DNA of 64,000 nt from Timema cristinae (taxonomy: Eukaryota; Arthropoda; Insecta; Phasmatodea; Timematidae). Position 1 is the first letter of the stretch. The number at the start of each line of letters is the position of its first letter. A model generated the notes under the pieces. That model did no database searches, was not told the DNA's origin, and saw only the letters and a program-made list of their open reading frames with translations. The DNA lies in assembly GCA_039000515.1 (NCBI GenBank), contig JBCFYV010000012.1:13252370-13316369 (forward strand), given 5' to 3'. Positions 22,736 to 35,640 of this stretch are shown piece by piece. Made by a program: the position numbers and the translations under genes.

Positions 22736-24817
22736 TAACTCGACAAGTCTTTTGGGTGTCCCCAACATAAATAAAATATATATAATATTTCTTTAACTGA
22801 ATCTAAGGTTTTTAAAAAATATTTATAATAATTGACTAGCTGCTATATTGCACTCTCGTTCTTGTCTAATATTTAACCAATTGTAAACATCTTATCCGTA
22901 TGTCATCTATTTAATCAAAATACGCACTGATGATCCCAAATTATTAAATGTTATAGCCTGTTGGTGATATGAGATACTTTAGTAATTATTACACTCCGTT
23001 TAATCTTCCTTGTTGAAAATGGGTGTTATAATACAAGTAACTTACCTTCCATTAGCTATGGGTGCAATACCTTAAAGAGTTTAATCTGTATCTTTGCACA
23101 GTATGTCAAAACTTACGCCAGGATTGATTTTGACAAGCAAGAAAATCGACTTAAGTAATTCTATGAATGAGTACTACTAATAATTAACTTTTATTCACTT
23201 ATTTTATTTATTTATTTATAGCATTCAAACTCCCTTTTTTTGGTCAATTTCCCTTGTTTTATTATAAATGACTTAACATATTAATAAATATTAAGAATTA
23301 CACGTTGGAGGCAAAACTTCTTTTGTTGCAATAATTTTAGAGACCTAAATGATAAAATTTTCAAACAAATTTGAAATATGAAGTAACTTGGTGGGTTCAA
23401 TAGGTTGTCTTCTTGATGAACATTAATTTTACTTGTACACACACCAACTCTCCTCCACGCATCGTTTTAATCTTGGCGCTATCACCCATAAAACACCACG
23501 CTAAACTTAAACAAAAGACTATGAGCCTGTCTCTTAATAGCTTATCGGTGGGTCAGAAGGTGTTGGGGAGGTTCTACCATACACAAGAAAGGTCCTGAAC
23601 CCTCTAAATGGGAGCCAGGAGAGAAGGCAGGGTCTAGATAAGACACGGCCCGTTACTAAAACACTGACCAACAGATTAAAGCTCTTACGAGAGCAAGCGT
23701 CCCGACGTCACGAGACGCTAATTGATGACGGTAGTAGGGGTGGGGTTACAGCAGCGATACAGCGCCTAACAAACGATTAGCTGTATCGTATCACATTTAC
23801 GGTACGTTGAAAATCAATTATTTACATGGGGCAGTGACCAAGGATTGACGTGAGTTTATAGAATGCTACTGAGGTTGGGAAGGGATTATGAAAGAAATAG
23901 GAAAAAAACAACAGAAGAGATTACTTAATCTTCAGTGTTGTTAATAGAGAGAGGCTTAAAGTCACACATTATGCTTTAAGTTTTCATCATTACTAAAAAA
24001 GAGTATAATTTCTTAAGACACTTGTAATTGATTTTATTTGTCAGTTTGTTAAAATGTGTTAAGCTTAATTTGGTATTTTATATCAAGATATAACAAAATC
24101 GTTAAACATAATGTACTTAGTTATTAGTAAATTATTCACATTTGGTATTTTCATCAAGATTTATTAATTTTTAATAAAAATTAGATTGTTTAGGAGCCAA
24201 AACTTTTTAAAAACTGTATTGTAATTTGGGGGTTCATTCGATAAAGATTTTTCCTTGAGATAATGAACGTGCTTTTCTAAACATACCGAATAAATGACAA
24301 AGTTATTAATTACAAAATAACATAATCTTAAATAGCATATGTTCCTCCCTATAGGTAGAATAATATAATAGAAAAAGAGTAATGGAAATTTTAGCTTTAA
24401 ATTATACAGGATGTCCCAAATAAATCCGGCCCCAAACGTATAATATGTCAAAGTCTCTGATCGAATATTCACCACTAGCCACTAAGCATAGTTTCAATAA
24501 ATATGTTTACTTCTCAGTGAACGCAACTATGCATAGGGGCTGGGGCTGCACATTTCAAAAACAGATTTTAAAATACTGCGTGTATAGGTTTGGTATTGTT
24601 TGGGCATTCTGTTTGTACGATAAAATAATTATTTAAAATCTAAGGTATAAGATAATAGCATATTTTTTAGTAAAACTAATAAATGGAGACTAATAGGTAA
24701 GTAAGCTAGATTAATAATTCAAACTCAACATTGACCGAGACGAGGTGGTGGAGGGTCTGGAGGAACATAACGCACGCGTGACAGAAGGAGTTGAACGTGA
24801 AATGCCTCATCATTAGA
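22736..24817. other. Intergenic DNA
   Basis: No gene recognised. A less AT-rich patch at about 23490-23790 has no domain signal. ACAGGATGTCCCAAATAAAT near 24408 resembles the ends of some insect transposons but I found no partner end. Confidence 0.45.
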
Positions 24818-25091
24818 TATATTACTAGCACCGCGTCTTACTACCCGTTCGGGTTATACGCAATTACGCTAATGTGTAATGCTAGGGTGATTGTGAGATG
24901 AAATGAAGGACCTACAGTTTAACGTGGAATCCGAACCACGGTGGTGGCCTGGCATTCCCCACATTCACAAGATGTCTTGTCAGAGGTGAAGGAAGGGTTT
25001 GGAAATCAGATAAATCTGTGCCGAGACCGAGGATTGAACCCCGGCCCCCAGCACAGAAGTCTGACACCTTACCCCTAGACCACCAGGTCAC
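24818..25091 (-). mobile_element. SINE-B, full length
   Basis: Second SINE family. On the minus strand the tRNA-like head reads GGTCTAGGGGTAAGGTGTCA with B-box GGGGTTCAATCCTCGG. A distinct body follows (TTCACCTCTGACAAGACATC), then the same 3' tail as SINE-A (GTATAACCCGAACGGGTAG). A 13-bp direct repeat CCTCATCATTAGA flanks it (24805-24817, 25092-25104). Confidence 0.9.
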
Positions 25092-25104
25092 CCTCATCAT
25101 TAGA

Positions 25105-25689
25105 AATAAGTACTTGATTCTATTAATATTATCTGTGCCCGATGCATTTTCTTGAAACAATAAAGCTGCCAGGTATATCGTCGCAATTAATTAGTCAACA
25201 TTTAAAACTGTAAATATATAAATTGTTATTTTTTGTTATATATATTGTTATATGTAATTGCTATATTATGTTATAGGTCTATAATGTTAGATGAAATAAA
25301 AATATCTGATACTGATATTCATTAACTAATGTGAACATTTAAATTGCCGACAATACTGAACGCTCTTAGCATTCTGTCAACCAGATTTTAAAGTTTGATG
25401 AAAATTCTATTGATCCTTTGAATGGGTTTTAGATTCTACACAGCTCCATTATCACCCCCTTTTGGTATTCCCCTTCCTGAAATCAACATGGCCCCACCCT
25501 CATCAACCCCGGCATTCTGAATGCGGGCACGCGATTAACTCACGTAAGTGAGAAGTAAAGTTTGACATTACTATTTGGTTCATTATAAAAAATAACTCCC
25601 TCCTTTTATAAGAATGGAGACACATATTTCACCGAGCGTCTGTGTACAAGGGGACTTGCTATCAAACTTTAAAAATTATACCTGGACAC
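25105..25689. other. AT-rich intergenic DNA
   Basis: Nothing recognised. Confidence 0.45.
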
Positions 25690-25812
25690 TGGAATGAGTG
25701 AAGAATGAGCCTGGCCACATGATGACTCCTATATAACTCAGTAGCAAAAACATTGGAGTACTCAGTCCAAAATCCCAGGTTCGATTCCCGTGTCCAGATG
25801 CCATTTATTTAT
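25690..25812 (+). mobile_element. SINE-C fragment
   Basis: tRNA-like segment with a mutated A-box (ATATAACTCAGTAGC), intact B-box GGTTCGATTCCCGTGTCCAG and a TATTTATTTT-type end. GACACTGG near its left edge and the GTGTCCAG at its right edge are partly complementary, as in an acceptor stem. Confidence 0.65.
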
Positions 25813-25939
25813 TTTAAAGAATATGTTAATAAAACGTTACTATAACCGTAGTAAACAAAGTAATAGCTTGGTTGTTTAGTCCATTGTAATATGCGCATTT
25901 GTACAATTGTATAATAGCCATTGTATTGTTGATACCATA

Positions 25940-26170
25940 AAGTCCTGCCGAGTCAAAGGTGGCTGCGTTATCTGATTGCTCGTGATCTTCATTGTTCACT
26001 CATATGCAGCTGAATATTTTCGCACGTCCATCACAGACTCTGCCTTTATGTATGAGTGAAGTATGAAACTGAGCACAGGACGATTCCTAGATAGCTCAGT
26101 GGTCAGAGCATTGGCTTACTAAGCCAAATGTTCCAAGTTCGATTTACATGTCCAGGTACCATTTTTCAAT
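25940..26170 (+). mobile_element. SINE-C, longest copy
   Basis: A body beginning near CCGAGTCAAAGGTGGCTGCG, with CTCGTGATCTT and TCCATCACAGACTCTGCC, leads into a tRNA-like unit: TAGCTCAGTGGTCAGAGCAT, anticodon-arm-like TTGGCTTACTAAGCCAA, and a weak B-box. It ends with GTCCAGGTACCATTTTTC. The body precedes the tRNA-like part, unlike SINE-A and SINE-B. Confidence 0.7.
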
Positions 26171-28697
26171 ATTTAGATGTGTCTCAAACCGTATTCAACA
26201 AATATAATAGTCTGTATATTTAATCAATCAACGTTACAGCAATCCATTCATCTCTATGGCACTGATTTACCACACACATTACTCATCTTCAAGTTTCATT
26301 TTAAAATAACCCACACATGTCATAACAAAAGATAGAATCTGCCCCGTTAGTCAATCCACAACTTATTGTATATTATATTTTTAATAAGGCTGGAATTCTA
26401 TGGGTTATAATATTAAAGAGTTTGACGTGAACTTTTATTAGGTTGCTCGTTTTGGTATTTATTATGAATTTGATTATCAATATAAACCCACTAGTATTTT
26501 AAAGAACGCCACTTATTATTCCAAATCCTAGCATTAAGCGTATTTACCTGCATGTAATATGGATATGAAGGTAGAATTCTGAGTAAATGTGCACGCATTA
26601 CTTTGAAGAAGAACAAAGAAAAATACTGTAAAACCATTCAGGAAAAAAACCTTTTAAGGACACTTGGACGAGATTTGTACCCCAACCACCCTATTACCAA
26701 CGAATCATACCTTAACAGAGTTAAATTTTCATTGGAAGAACTTTTGAATAAATTCAACATTTCTATTTTGGGTTAGCATTCATTACATTTTAGTATATTA
26801 TTACTTATTAATATTATTTTATATGTATTCAGAATATACAAAGTCTGTCAAAATTTTGTTAGCACTCAAATTGAAAAAAAAAACTTTAGTCAAATCAAAA
26901 TTTATTGTATTGTATTGTATTGTATTGTACTGTATATGTGGAGTATTATGTATGTAAAGTCTCAACTTGTTATATTTGTTATCAAAATAAAATAGGGAAC
27001 AATTGAACTAACGTTTAACACCTTAGTGCAGAATTCTCCTAGAATATATATTACCACATTCGTAACTCTTTCCTTTGGTTAATTTATATTACAAACTTAA
27101 AATTTAAAAGTTAATTTCATAAAGTGTAATTTATTTTTAAATACCCTGTTTATAAAAAGTGAGAGCTGAATATAATATAATATAATATAACTTGATGTAT
27201 CAACAAGTGAAAGTAGCTATAGTAACTTTAAAGCTGTCAGATAATAACATTCCATATAAATTTGAATTTAGATTGTCGTCTTAGTACACGTGTAAATTAA
27301 ATAACATGCTTTATGATTAAAAATGGTATTATTTTAACAATAGTATCTCTATTGAAACGGTCCAAGAGAGATATATATTATAGAGAAGTCTTAATTTAAT
27401 ATTATGATACATTTCTGCAACAGAATTAAAGGGAAATGTACTTTTAATATTTAAGTATTTTCCTACTATTCAAGGAAAAATAATCCTGTTTGGTTGGACA
27501 AGTTTAATACATTTTTTTCATTTTCATTTGTAACTAGGATACTAGGAGAGAAAAGGGTGGGGGAGATAAACCCTGGACAACCACATTACCACGACCCTTA
27601 CAAGTTTGAGAATAACGTCTGAAAATGGGATGTGGGGGGTAGAGTTTATCAACAATAGGCGCAGTGATATCTCCCTGTGAACACGCGGCCAGTCATAACA
27701 ATAACCTACACACTTAATATAAGTCCCATTTGACCGAATGAAGGAATATGAGAAAAAACGAAATAGAGAAAAGTTACTGATAACTCAAAGGGAGAAGACG
27801 GAAATCCGGCTTTTTGTACTTAAAATCTTTTGGGGGAGCTAGAAAGATTTTTTTCCCTGTGGTGGTTGAGAAGTAAATAAGTTGGGGGGAAAAAAAGGTT
27901 TCATGGAAAAGGTGGCATTGTGTGAACGATTAAGAAGTCTGAGTTTGAACTGAGGGTCCGGGTTTGTACACGAATCATAGCACTGGGGAATATTAATATC
28001 GATAGTTTTGTAAACCTATCGTAAAGCAAAGGCTGCTGTTTTACTCTTAAAATCAATTCAATCATCCTGTTCTCTTAGATTTTATTGATACTATAAGTTA
28101 CATACGAATATAGATAAATTAGATACACTAATTTAAATTAATGAAATTAAATAGTTCCAGAATATACGCTAAAAATCTGGTTTTAACAGTTTTTATTTTG
28201 GAGTCAACTCAGATTGACAAAGGAACATGAACAACCTAACCTAGAATTGAACTAAACCTAAACCTGTATGAACCTTACTTTTTATATATTTAATATGTTC
28301 TAACAGATGAGTTATCAAATGTATTAATTTATGAGATAGGTATTGGAATAGTATGTAGGATAATTGAACCCAAAATAACGTAGGGTTATCCTGTAAAAAC
28401 AACTTTGATAAAATGAATCTTGAAAAACACCCTGATGATTTCACCCGGCCGTGATTTTAATCTGAACCTCCCTGTCCCTTGTATCCCTAGTTATCGTACA
28501 CCTTCCCCCACAGAACACATAGCTCCTAACAAGAGGAAAACATAGTTAGGAGTTTAGTGGAAGGTTCATATCATACAGGGTTGAGATGTTGAGTTGGAGT
28601 GCTAATGAGCGCGAGTTTAGTGCATTAATTTTACAGTTTTTATAACATAAATATTTGTTGGCCTAAATAATTCAAATATTTATTTTGTATGAACATA
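26171..28697. other. AT-rich intergenic DNA with a pentanucleotide repeat
   Basis: No gene recognised. A (TATTG)n run lies near 26903-26935 and a TATAA-type run near 27170-27190. The stretch 26565-26705 has weak similarity to an old minus-strand SINE-A. Confidence 0.45.
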
Positions 28698-28873
28698 GGT
28701 TTAGTTTTATGCACATGCTAATCTTAAGAGTTCTTGAATATCTGTCATGATCATAGCGGTATTTGGTGATAAACTTTTTAAATAAAGAGAAGAATGTGTC
28801 ATTAAATTCCAGGAAAACTCTGGCAGATATTCAACAACTGTTGAGATTAGAATGTGCATAAAATTAAACTCTA
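28698..28873. repeat. Fold-back repeat, about 176 bp
   Basis: The left arm TTTAGTTTTATGCACATGCT with GTTCTTGAATATCTG is matched in inverted order by the right arm (CAGATATTCAAC, then GTGCATAAAATTAAACT). The arms are about 55-58 bp with a roughly 60-bp loop. A diverged relative lies at 41965-42190. Probably an old MITE; no clear target duplication seen. Confidence 0.65.
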
Positions 28874-28936
28874 TGGTTCTATAGAAAGAATTTTGGATTT
28901 ATTTTAGCCAAAAAATGTTTATGGTATAAAAACTTC

Positions 28937-29125
28937 CAAACCCTTCCTACACCTCTGACAAGACATCTTGTGAATGTGTGGAATGCCAGGTCGCCACCGT
29001 GGTTCGGATTCCACGTTAAACTGTAGGTCCTTCATTTCATCTCACAATCACCCTACTATTACACATTAGCGTAAGTGCGTATAACCCGAACGGGTAGTAA
29101 GACGCGGTGCTAGTAATAATAATAA
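28937..29125 (+). mobile_element. SINE-B, 5'-truncated
   Basis: Only the body and tail of SINE-B are present, ending in GTATAACCCGAACGGGTAG, AAGACGCGGTGCT and an (AAT)n tract. A perfect 12-bp duplication TATAAAAACTTC flanks the truncated unit (28925-28936, 29126-29137), so it was inserted already truncated. The tRNA-like head with its promoter is absent, so this copy cannot be transcribed from its own promoter. Confidence 0.9.
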
Positions 29126-29137
29126 TATAAAAACTTC

Positions 29138-30188
29138 AACGCTCATTAGCAACCCACCTTAAGGGTATTCAAATATGACTCATTAATCCTAGACAGCACA
29201 TTTCTAGGTCTAACGTGACCAACGCTTAAAATATATATAGGGCACAGGGGAAAAACAGGGAAAAAACTATTGTAACTCAAATTGAGTCAGTACTGCCATT
29301 TTGTAGACAGTAATCCCTTTTTAATGCACTTAAGATTATGGTTAAGGGTCTCTGACACAATTAAACTACTTTAAAAAACCTATTTGCTTGAGTTCTTATG
29401 GGGTTTTAGATATAAAGCTGTCATTCTGTAAATGTGTGTAATGTAACTCGATGAATATTTCCATTGTACCATTCATATAACTCGTTTGAGTCTTCACTAC
29501 AACTGCGTTGACGTATTACTACCAGATCACGCATGTGCAATTGCTTTCAACCAATATAACATTGTAGCCTTGACGTAATCTAGGTCAGTAGAAAATTGGA
29601 GTTCAAGCAAACCAAACCCATTCGACCTGAACCGCTTGTTATTCGTTTACCGGGAGATTTGATGACTCCCGAGGTTAGAATAAAAATACGGCCTTTTGGT
29701 ATATTATATTGGAATATCATTTGTACATGGTCATCCTGTAATCTTTACTGTTCCTCAATATACATGCCAGTGAAGTATGCAATCCACCGATCTAGTTACA
29801 AAATACATAGATAGGTTAATTGAAAGTGTGTGCGCCTGATATACAAGCAGCCTTCCAAGCGTATGTAGCGAGCTATAAACTAGGAGTGGATCTCAAGCAA
29901 CCAAATGTCCACTCTTCCACTAGAAACACCGCAAGCACACCAAGACAAATTTGGTACTGTAGAATGATTTAGGTTCAGATCACTCTTCAATACCAAGAAA
30001 ATAGTTAAAAGCATATTTTTTAAATGTAGCTTGTAGACCCTACATAGTCACTAACAATGTGGGCTTTATTAAGGCAATAAGTCCTCATTTTCATTAATTT
30101 GTTATTGTTATGTATTTGGAAAGATATTTCAAGTTAATATAGTAAATATTTTATTTGTTTAGAAAATATTTTCTTAGCCATCATTTGT
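29138..30188. other. Intergenic DNA with one unassigned open frame
   Basis: An open frame at 29596-29814 (72 codons) has a non-AT-rich start, but I recognise no family and no splice context. Otherwise nothing supported. Confidence 0.4.
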
Positions 30189-30405
30189 GTTGTAACAATG
30201 TCTCACTACCCATTCAGGTAATACACACAAACAACTAATTTCATTTTTGTGTTAAGGAAATGGAAGGTTGTATTTAGAGGAAAAGTACGCTAAATTTTTA
30301 TAGAGGGAGAGTGGAGAACCATATAGAAACAAACTCAATACACCCAAATGGGTTTTTAACTCTGATTTCACCCTAATCGGTGGTCCTGTCAATTGTGATA
30401 GAGAC
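30189..30405 (-). mobile_element. SINE-A, old copy
   Basis: TCACTACCCATTCAGG on + is a mutated tail, followed by AGAGGGAGAGTGGAGAACCAT and a decayed head region (CACCCAAATGGG, then GATTTCACC). Much more diverged than the 30975 copy. Confidence 0.6.
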
Positions 30406-30501
30406 GCTTTTGGGCCATTCATCCATCGAAACGGGTCATTGCTTATTTAAAACTTAATACTTTGAATTATTTGATCTTACAACGCGAATGAGCTAGCTGA
30501 T

Positions 30502-30750
30502 TTGCTACGAGGAGAGATGAGAAGAATGGTTTATAGAACATACACTCACGCTAGTGTGGAAGCCCCCTTTAAATTCACCCAGCCAGAAATAAAAAAATTC
30601 AACCCTATCGTCAACGGTGATATCGTGAAATGCAAACTGTTAACGAATTTCAATTTCTATAAAACAGTGACCTTATTCAATGAGGCCAGGTGTCCAAATC
30701 TAAACTCTTTATCTACGTGGACTTTATGTAATGCCGGTTCAGCATCTTAA
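30502..30750 (+). CDS. Unrecognised open frame, possible exon or pseudogene fragment
   Basis: The frame is open from about 30472 and ends in TAA at 30748-30750. The sequence looks more protein-like than neighbouring frames: NELADLLRGEMRRM lies near its start and NFNFYKTVTLFNEARCPNLN near its end, with ordinary residue composition. I cannot name the family. No clear splice acceptor lies upstream and a stop precedes the start. It could be a remnant of a host gene or of a mobile element. Confidence 0.2.
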   Translation: MLRGEMRRMVYRTYTHASVEAPFKFTQPEIKKFNPIVNGDIVKCKLLTNFNFYKTVTLFNEARCPNLNSLSTWTLCNAGSAS

Positions 30751-30974
30751 ATAAAGTGGACAATGATTCAGGTAATAATAAAATTTAAGTATTACAGATA
30801 TTTAATTCTGATATATTGAAAGTAAATAAATGTCACCCATGATTCTGTTTTACCAAAAATAATGTGTAACTATGTAAACTCGAGTAATATAAAAAGGCTT
30901 TATTGCTCTGTGTATACTAGAAACAAAAAAACCACTAATATATTCCCGCATTAATAAATTAATAATAATAATTT

Positions 30975-31222
30975 TTAGCACCACGTCTTACTACCCGTTC
31001 GGGCTATACGCTTTAAGTACTAATTACGTTATTGGATTTAGGAAATGGGAAGGTTGAATTAGAGGAAGTGAACCCGCATTTGCGTGGAGGGATAGTGGAA
31101 AACCATTTAGGAAAAACCACCCCCAGTTCACCCGACCGAGAATCGAACCTCGATCTCCCCGTCCTCAGCAGTAGAGCTCAACACGACTAACGCGTCAGCC
31201 AACTACCCCACCGAGGCGGGTA
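30975..31222 (-). mobile_element. SINE-A, full length, well preserved
   Basis: Tail TACTACCCGTTCGGGC on + at the left; on the minus strand the head carries a B-box with GAGGTTCGATTCTCGG and an A-box-like GTAGTTGGC. Flanked on both sides by AT-rich ATTAATAATAAT-type sequence, possibly the target duplication but confounded by the tail repeat. Confidence 0.88.
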
Positions 31223-31224
31223 CT

Positions 31225-31910
31225 ACTATATTAATAATAATGTTAATAGTACTAAAATACATTTTTCGCAATGACCATATTTATAAATATACCTGATGAA
31301 GTAGAAACTCATGACTTCCCTAGCTTGCTTCCCATGAAATTTAATTCAAGAGAACAGCTCTAAATATTCTCTAAAAGATTGATATTGCTTTTTGTTGTAT
31401 TAGGTTTCAGATGATAACTTCTTCTCCCTAACCCAGACTCCTCCAAATTCTGTATTACGTGCATGGAAAACTCGCAATAAAGATCCTAGACAACCGTAAT
31501 CCTTTCCTTGCAGCTTCTAAGCACGCTTCCGGAACGAAAAGAAAAAAATGGTTGAGGGGAATAGGGTAGCACAGTGAAAAACTTGCCATCTTCAAAACCC
31601 AAACTTTCTAAATCCGGCTTGTGTTATATTGTATTAAACCGTTGTAGGTGTATATTGCTTCGTAACAATACATAGAAAACTAAGAGGTAAAGTTATAGTC
31701 ATAACTTGCACGTACACTCCGTTAGCACTGAAAGGTAGCAAAATTAACTTGAACCAATTATACCCCCATTGTGGAGCCGAACAAGGCAAGGTTGTTTGTG
31801 TTTTTTTTTCTTCACCACATCTCGTTACCCATCCTGATTATTCGAATATAATATTAACTATATTGCACTAATGGAATATTACTAAGGAATATATAGCTTA
31901 GAACAATCCT
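31225..31910. other. Intergenic DNA
   Basis: No gene or repeat recognised apart from a T9 run near 31801-31809. Confidence 0.45.
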
Positions 31911-32723
31911 GCGTAACAATCCTGATAATATACATTTGATAGTAAATTAAAGTAAAGGCGGGGCAAATTTATTGTTGTGTTTAGGGGACTTCGAGTAGGT
32001 ATTTTTTCACATTGAATCGAGTTTTAAAGAAATTATATATTTTCGATTAATTATTATTATTATTATTAGCACCGCGTCTTACTACCCGTTCGGGTTATAC
32101 GCACTTACGCTAATGTGTAATGGTAGGGTGATTGTGAGATGAAATGAAGGACATACAGTTTAACGTGGAATCCGAACCACGGTGGAGGCCTAGCATTCCC
32201 CACATTCAAAAGATGTCTTGTCAGAGGTGAAGGAAGGGTTTGGAAATCAGATAAATTTGTGCCGGGACCGAGGATTGAACCCCGGCCGCCAGCTCAGAAG
32301 TCTGACACCTTACCCCTAGACCACCAGGTCACCTACTATTTTCGATTAAGAGTTGTATAAGACAATATTGACACAAGAAATATTTCAAGCTTAATTTCTA
32401 GAATAGACCCATGCATAAACCCTACATAAGTACAAATATACTTTTTTAGATTATACTTTGTTGTGAAAAAATATATAATTAGAAAAATATGAATATTTAT
32501 ATAAATTTAATATATTTGAAAAATTATTTTTTAATTAGACAAACATAAATATTTAGGGATTTTATTTTATATGAAAGTAGATCTTAAAATTGAATAACAT
32601 TAATTAAATTGGGACTTTTAAGATTAAAAGTTCTAAAATTCCAATTTTCAAATTTTTCAATTTTGATAAAAATCTTCAGCTATTAAATCTTGCCTCAGGT
32701 GCGAATTTTCAGGACCTCTTGTG
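31911..32723. repeat. Dispersed ~0.5 kb repeat, copy A, split by a SINE
   Basis: Sequence from GCGTAACAATCC to GGACCTCTTGTG matches 39012-39539 along its whole length, with a few per cent substitutions. Copy A is longer only because SINE-B (32051-32336, with its 13-bp duplication) sits in it; copy B also has about 15 extra bases near its right end. AT-rich, non-coding, family unknown. Confidence 0.85.
32051..32336 (-). mobile_element. SINE-B, full length, inside repeat copy A
   Basis: Same family as 24818-25091. A perfect 13-bp duplication TATTTTCGATTAA flanks it (32038-32050, 32337-32349). The (ATT)n stretch at its left edge is the 3' tail in reverse. The SINE-free repeat at 39.0 kb shows the unoccupied form of the locus. 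Confidence 0.93.
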
Positions 32724-35640
32724 GAAGTATAGTTGGAGAATCATATAGAAAAAGCCACCCTCCACACACCCAGCCTATATTCCAACTGTGACCTCCCAAA
32801 AACCAGTGAATAAGGTTAAATGAAATTATAGTTTAGACTATGTGCCCATCGACATCTATTTGGTAAGTTTGTTATCTTTTATAATAAACTTAGTGTATAG
32901 TTTCAATGAATGTTGACAAATGAATAGATTGACAGATTGACAGATGTACAGACGGATATGTATAGAGATTGACCGATAGACAGCCAAAAATGTAAAACCC
33001 ATTATTTGAGTTCGAGGACAGAGAAAATCTTAATATTCAACAAAATATCAAAGTCGAAAATTTTCCTGATTAAAATAATGTATATGTAGTAAAGTATACA
33101 GGGTGGTCTTATTCATAAATTAATTGAGAATAAACATGAAAATGGGTGACGATGAGTCACAAGTATGGGCCCTTTTGACAAGGCTGGGTTAATGGTTGAG
33201 CAAAGCATCATCATGGTGTCCACCTGACACGAGCGCATGGATCCATTATGTCACCTGAGGGAACGTACAGTTCCCAGAGGATGTATTCTGTATTTCTTTA
33301 TCCTCAAATGTGATCCTCAACCCTTACTATTCTCATCCTGTGCATATTATAACAGACCTTTCCTGGAGATTCTGTTGTCTATTAGCTCCCCTTGATCGTC
33401 TTTACTTTACAGAATTAGGTTGAGTACTTGGAATTGAAGAGAGTACTAGTACTGTAAGATACGTTATTGACGGTTAAAATATATATTAAAACTTTTTTAT
33501 AAATTCTTGCGTCAAATCATGTTATCTTTAGCTGTTACTTTTTATCGATATTATCTTCTCATATTCCACAACTTGTATATTTGTCAGTAGCATTTTCTCC
33601 AAACATTTATTTTTGTAAACTTCAATTCTTTTAAAATTTGGAGTAAGTATTAATATTTAGATCTTAGACAATCCGGTTGATGCACTGGAATTTTGTTCAT
33701 ATTCTTAGATTCCTTTAATATTTTTTCCATTCCAGGATTGAAAGTGTCCAAACAGATGTCTAATTTGTCGATATATGCCTTATTTGATGGTTCTCTACAA
33801 GATTATATTTGCTTTGATATTATAAATTCTATAAAATAATAAATGTTATCAATGCTGACCTCAAATAATGTGTCTATATTTCCTAAAAGTTTTTCATGCC
33901 AGAACCTAACCTAGTTGATTCAGGGTAACATACATTTTCTTTTTGTTGAAAAGCTACTAAAGAGTTCGATATATTTTATCCATCACACCAATATGAATTG
34001 TAGCTTGGATAAGTCATAGGACTACCTACCTCCCTTGTTTAGATGGAACAAAATATCCTCGTAAAAAATAAGTACGGGACGGTTTTGGATGGTTTTCAAT
34101 TGACACAAAAGGCCAATACATATTCAATCACTTATGTACGCTCTCATATTATTTAATAAATATATTTTATGACAGATAGGTCTAGATTGGCATTACAGTA
34201 TGATGAATTATTTATTTTAAAATGAAATATTATGCATAGCGAATGGCTTTAAAACATTTATTTGACCAACCTACTTGAACACGTGGTCTAAGGCCTGTAT
34301 CACGATAACCTTAATGCTCACTTAACTTTCATTTAACGTGCCATAAAGATTCTACTTGTGTTTTTAAATATAATCTATACATTTAGAGTTCATTTGACGT
34401 TTAATTAAATTAAATAGTTGGCCAGGGAAAATTTTCACTTTAAGTGAACATTAGTGAACGTGATCTAGCAAGCCATTCATACTGCTATCAGCATCAACAT
34501 TGTAATTTAGTACCTCATTTGTTTGATTTGTGACGTCAACAGGGCCATTTAGTATTTAATCTGTTTGTTTATGGGAAGCAGACGAATTCTTTGGTATTTT
34601 TTTTCCTTTGCGTTTAATGAACTCCAAAACGTCGTAGCCTCTTGTTAAATTATATTTTCTATGCATATATTACAGGTACTTGTAGTCTGATCATCTCAAC
34701 ATGACTGGGTTTCATTTCAGTGAACAATTTGTTTTCACAAACAGTCCAAATTCATTGTCAGTGTTTTCTAGAGTTGGTACGTTAGGTTACATAAATCCTG
34801 ACAAGAACTAGTTTATTTCCGTTAAATGAACGTTAGGTTAAGAAAACACTAAATTGATTGTGCTCCTGGAATAAAGTGCCAACGTCAAAAAATACTAATT
34901 TCTTGTTGTTGTGATGGGAGTGTCAAAGTTTGAATATCGCCAGAAATAATGTATATTATTAATCATACAAATGCAAACACCAAATAATGGATATCTTAAT
35001 TTTCATACTATTTAAAAAGTGTTGAAAACAAAGTTTATATTAAACACGTTATTTAATTTAAAACAAGAAGATCCAGGTTTTCATCCCTTGGGCAAAATCT
35101 TATTTTAAGAATGTGCAACGGGCCGAGGATGTATTTAGTAATTCCATCAACTTAAAATTGGCCTAAAACAACATTTATCTAACAATATTACTTTTAATAC
35201 TTATTATTTTAATTGTATTTATCCTTCAAATCTTACTTCCAAAAATAGATTTTTAATCTAAAAAAAAGTATTATAGAAGATGAACGCACGTACACACACA
35301 CACAATTTAATAAAACAACTTAGCATTATATATATTTATTGGTTAAATAAATATTAGTATTTATATTTATTAGTCAAATAAATGCATTGTAAAATACAAT
35401 CGTGACCTTTTCAAATACATATTTTTGTTTGAATCATTAGCTATTTCACATCTGTCATAGAGAATATCCCCTAATTTTCCTCCAGAATATCGGACAACAC
35501 TATTTTAAAATACTAAGATATTCATCCAATAAACCGACCGATGAAACGTGTTGTTTTCGTTTTAAAAACAAATTTTATACAATTTTTGTAAGAGAGTTGT
35601 CTGGACTTTAGACAGTCAATCCAAGTCGAGGACTCTATCT
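32724..35640. other. AT-rich intergenic DNA
   Basis: The first 80 bases (to about 32800) look like a decayed minus-strand SINE body. Short GACAGATT-type repeats lie near 32925-32985. Nothing else recognised. Confidence 0.45.
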
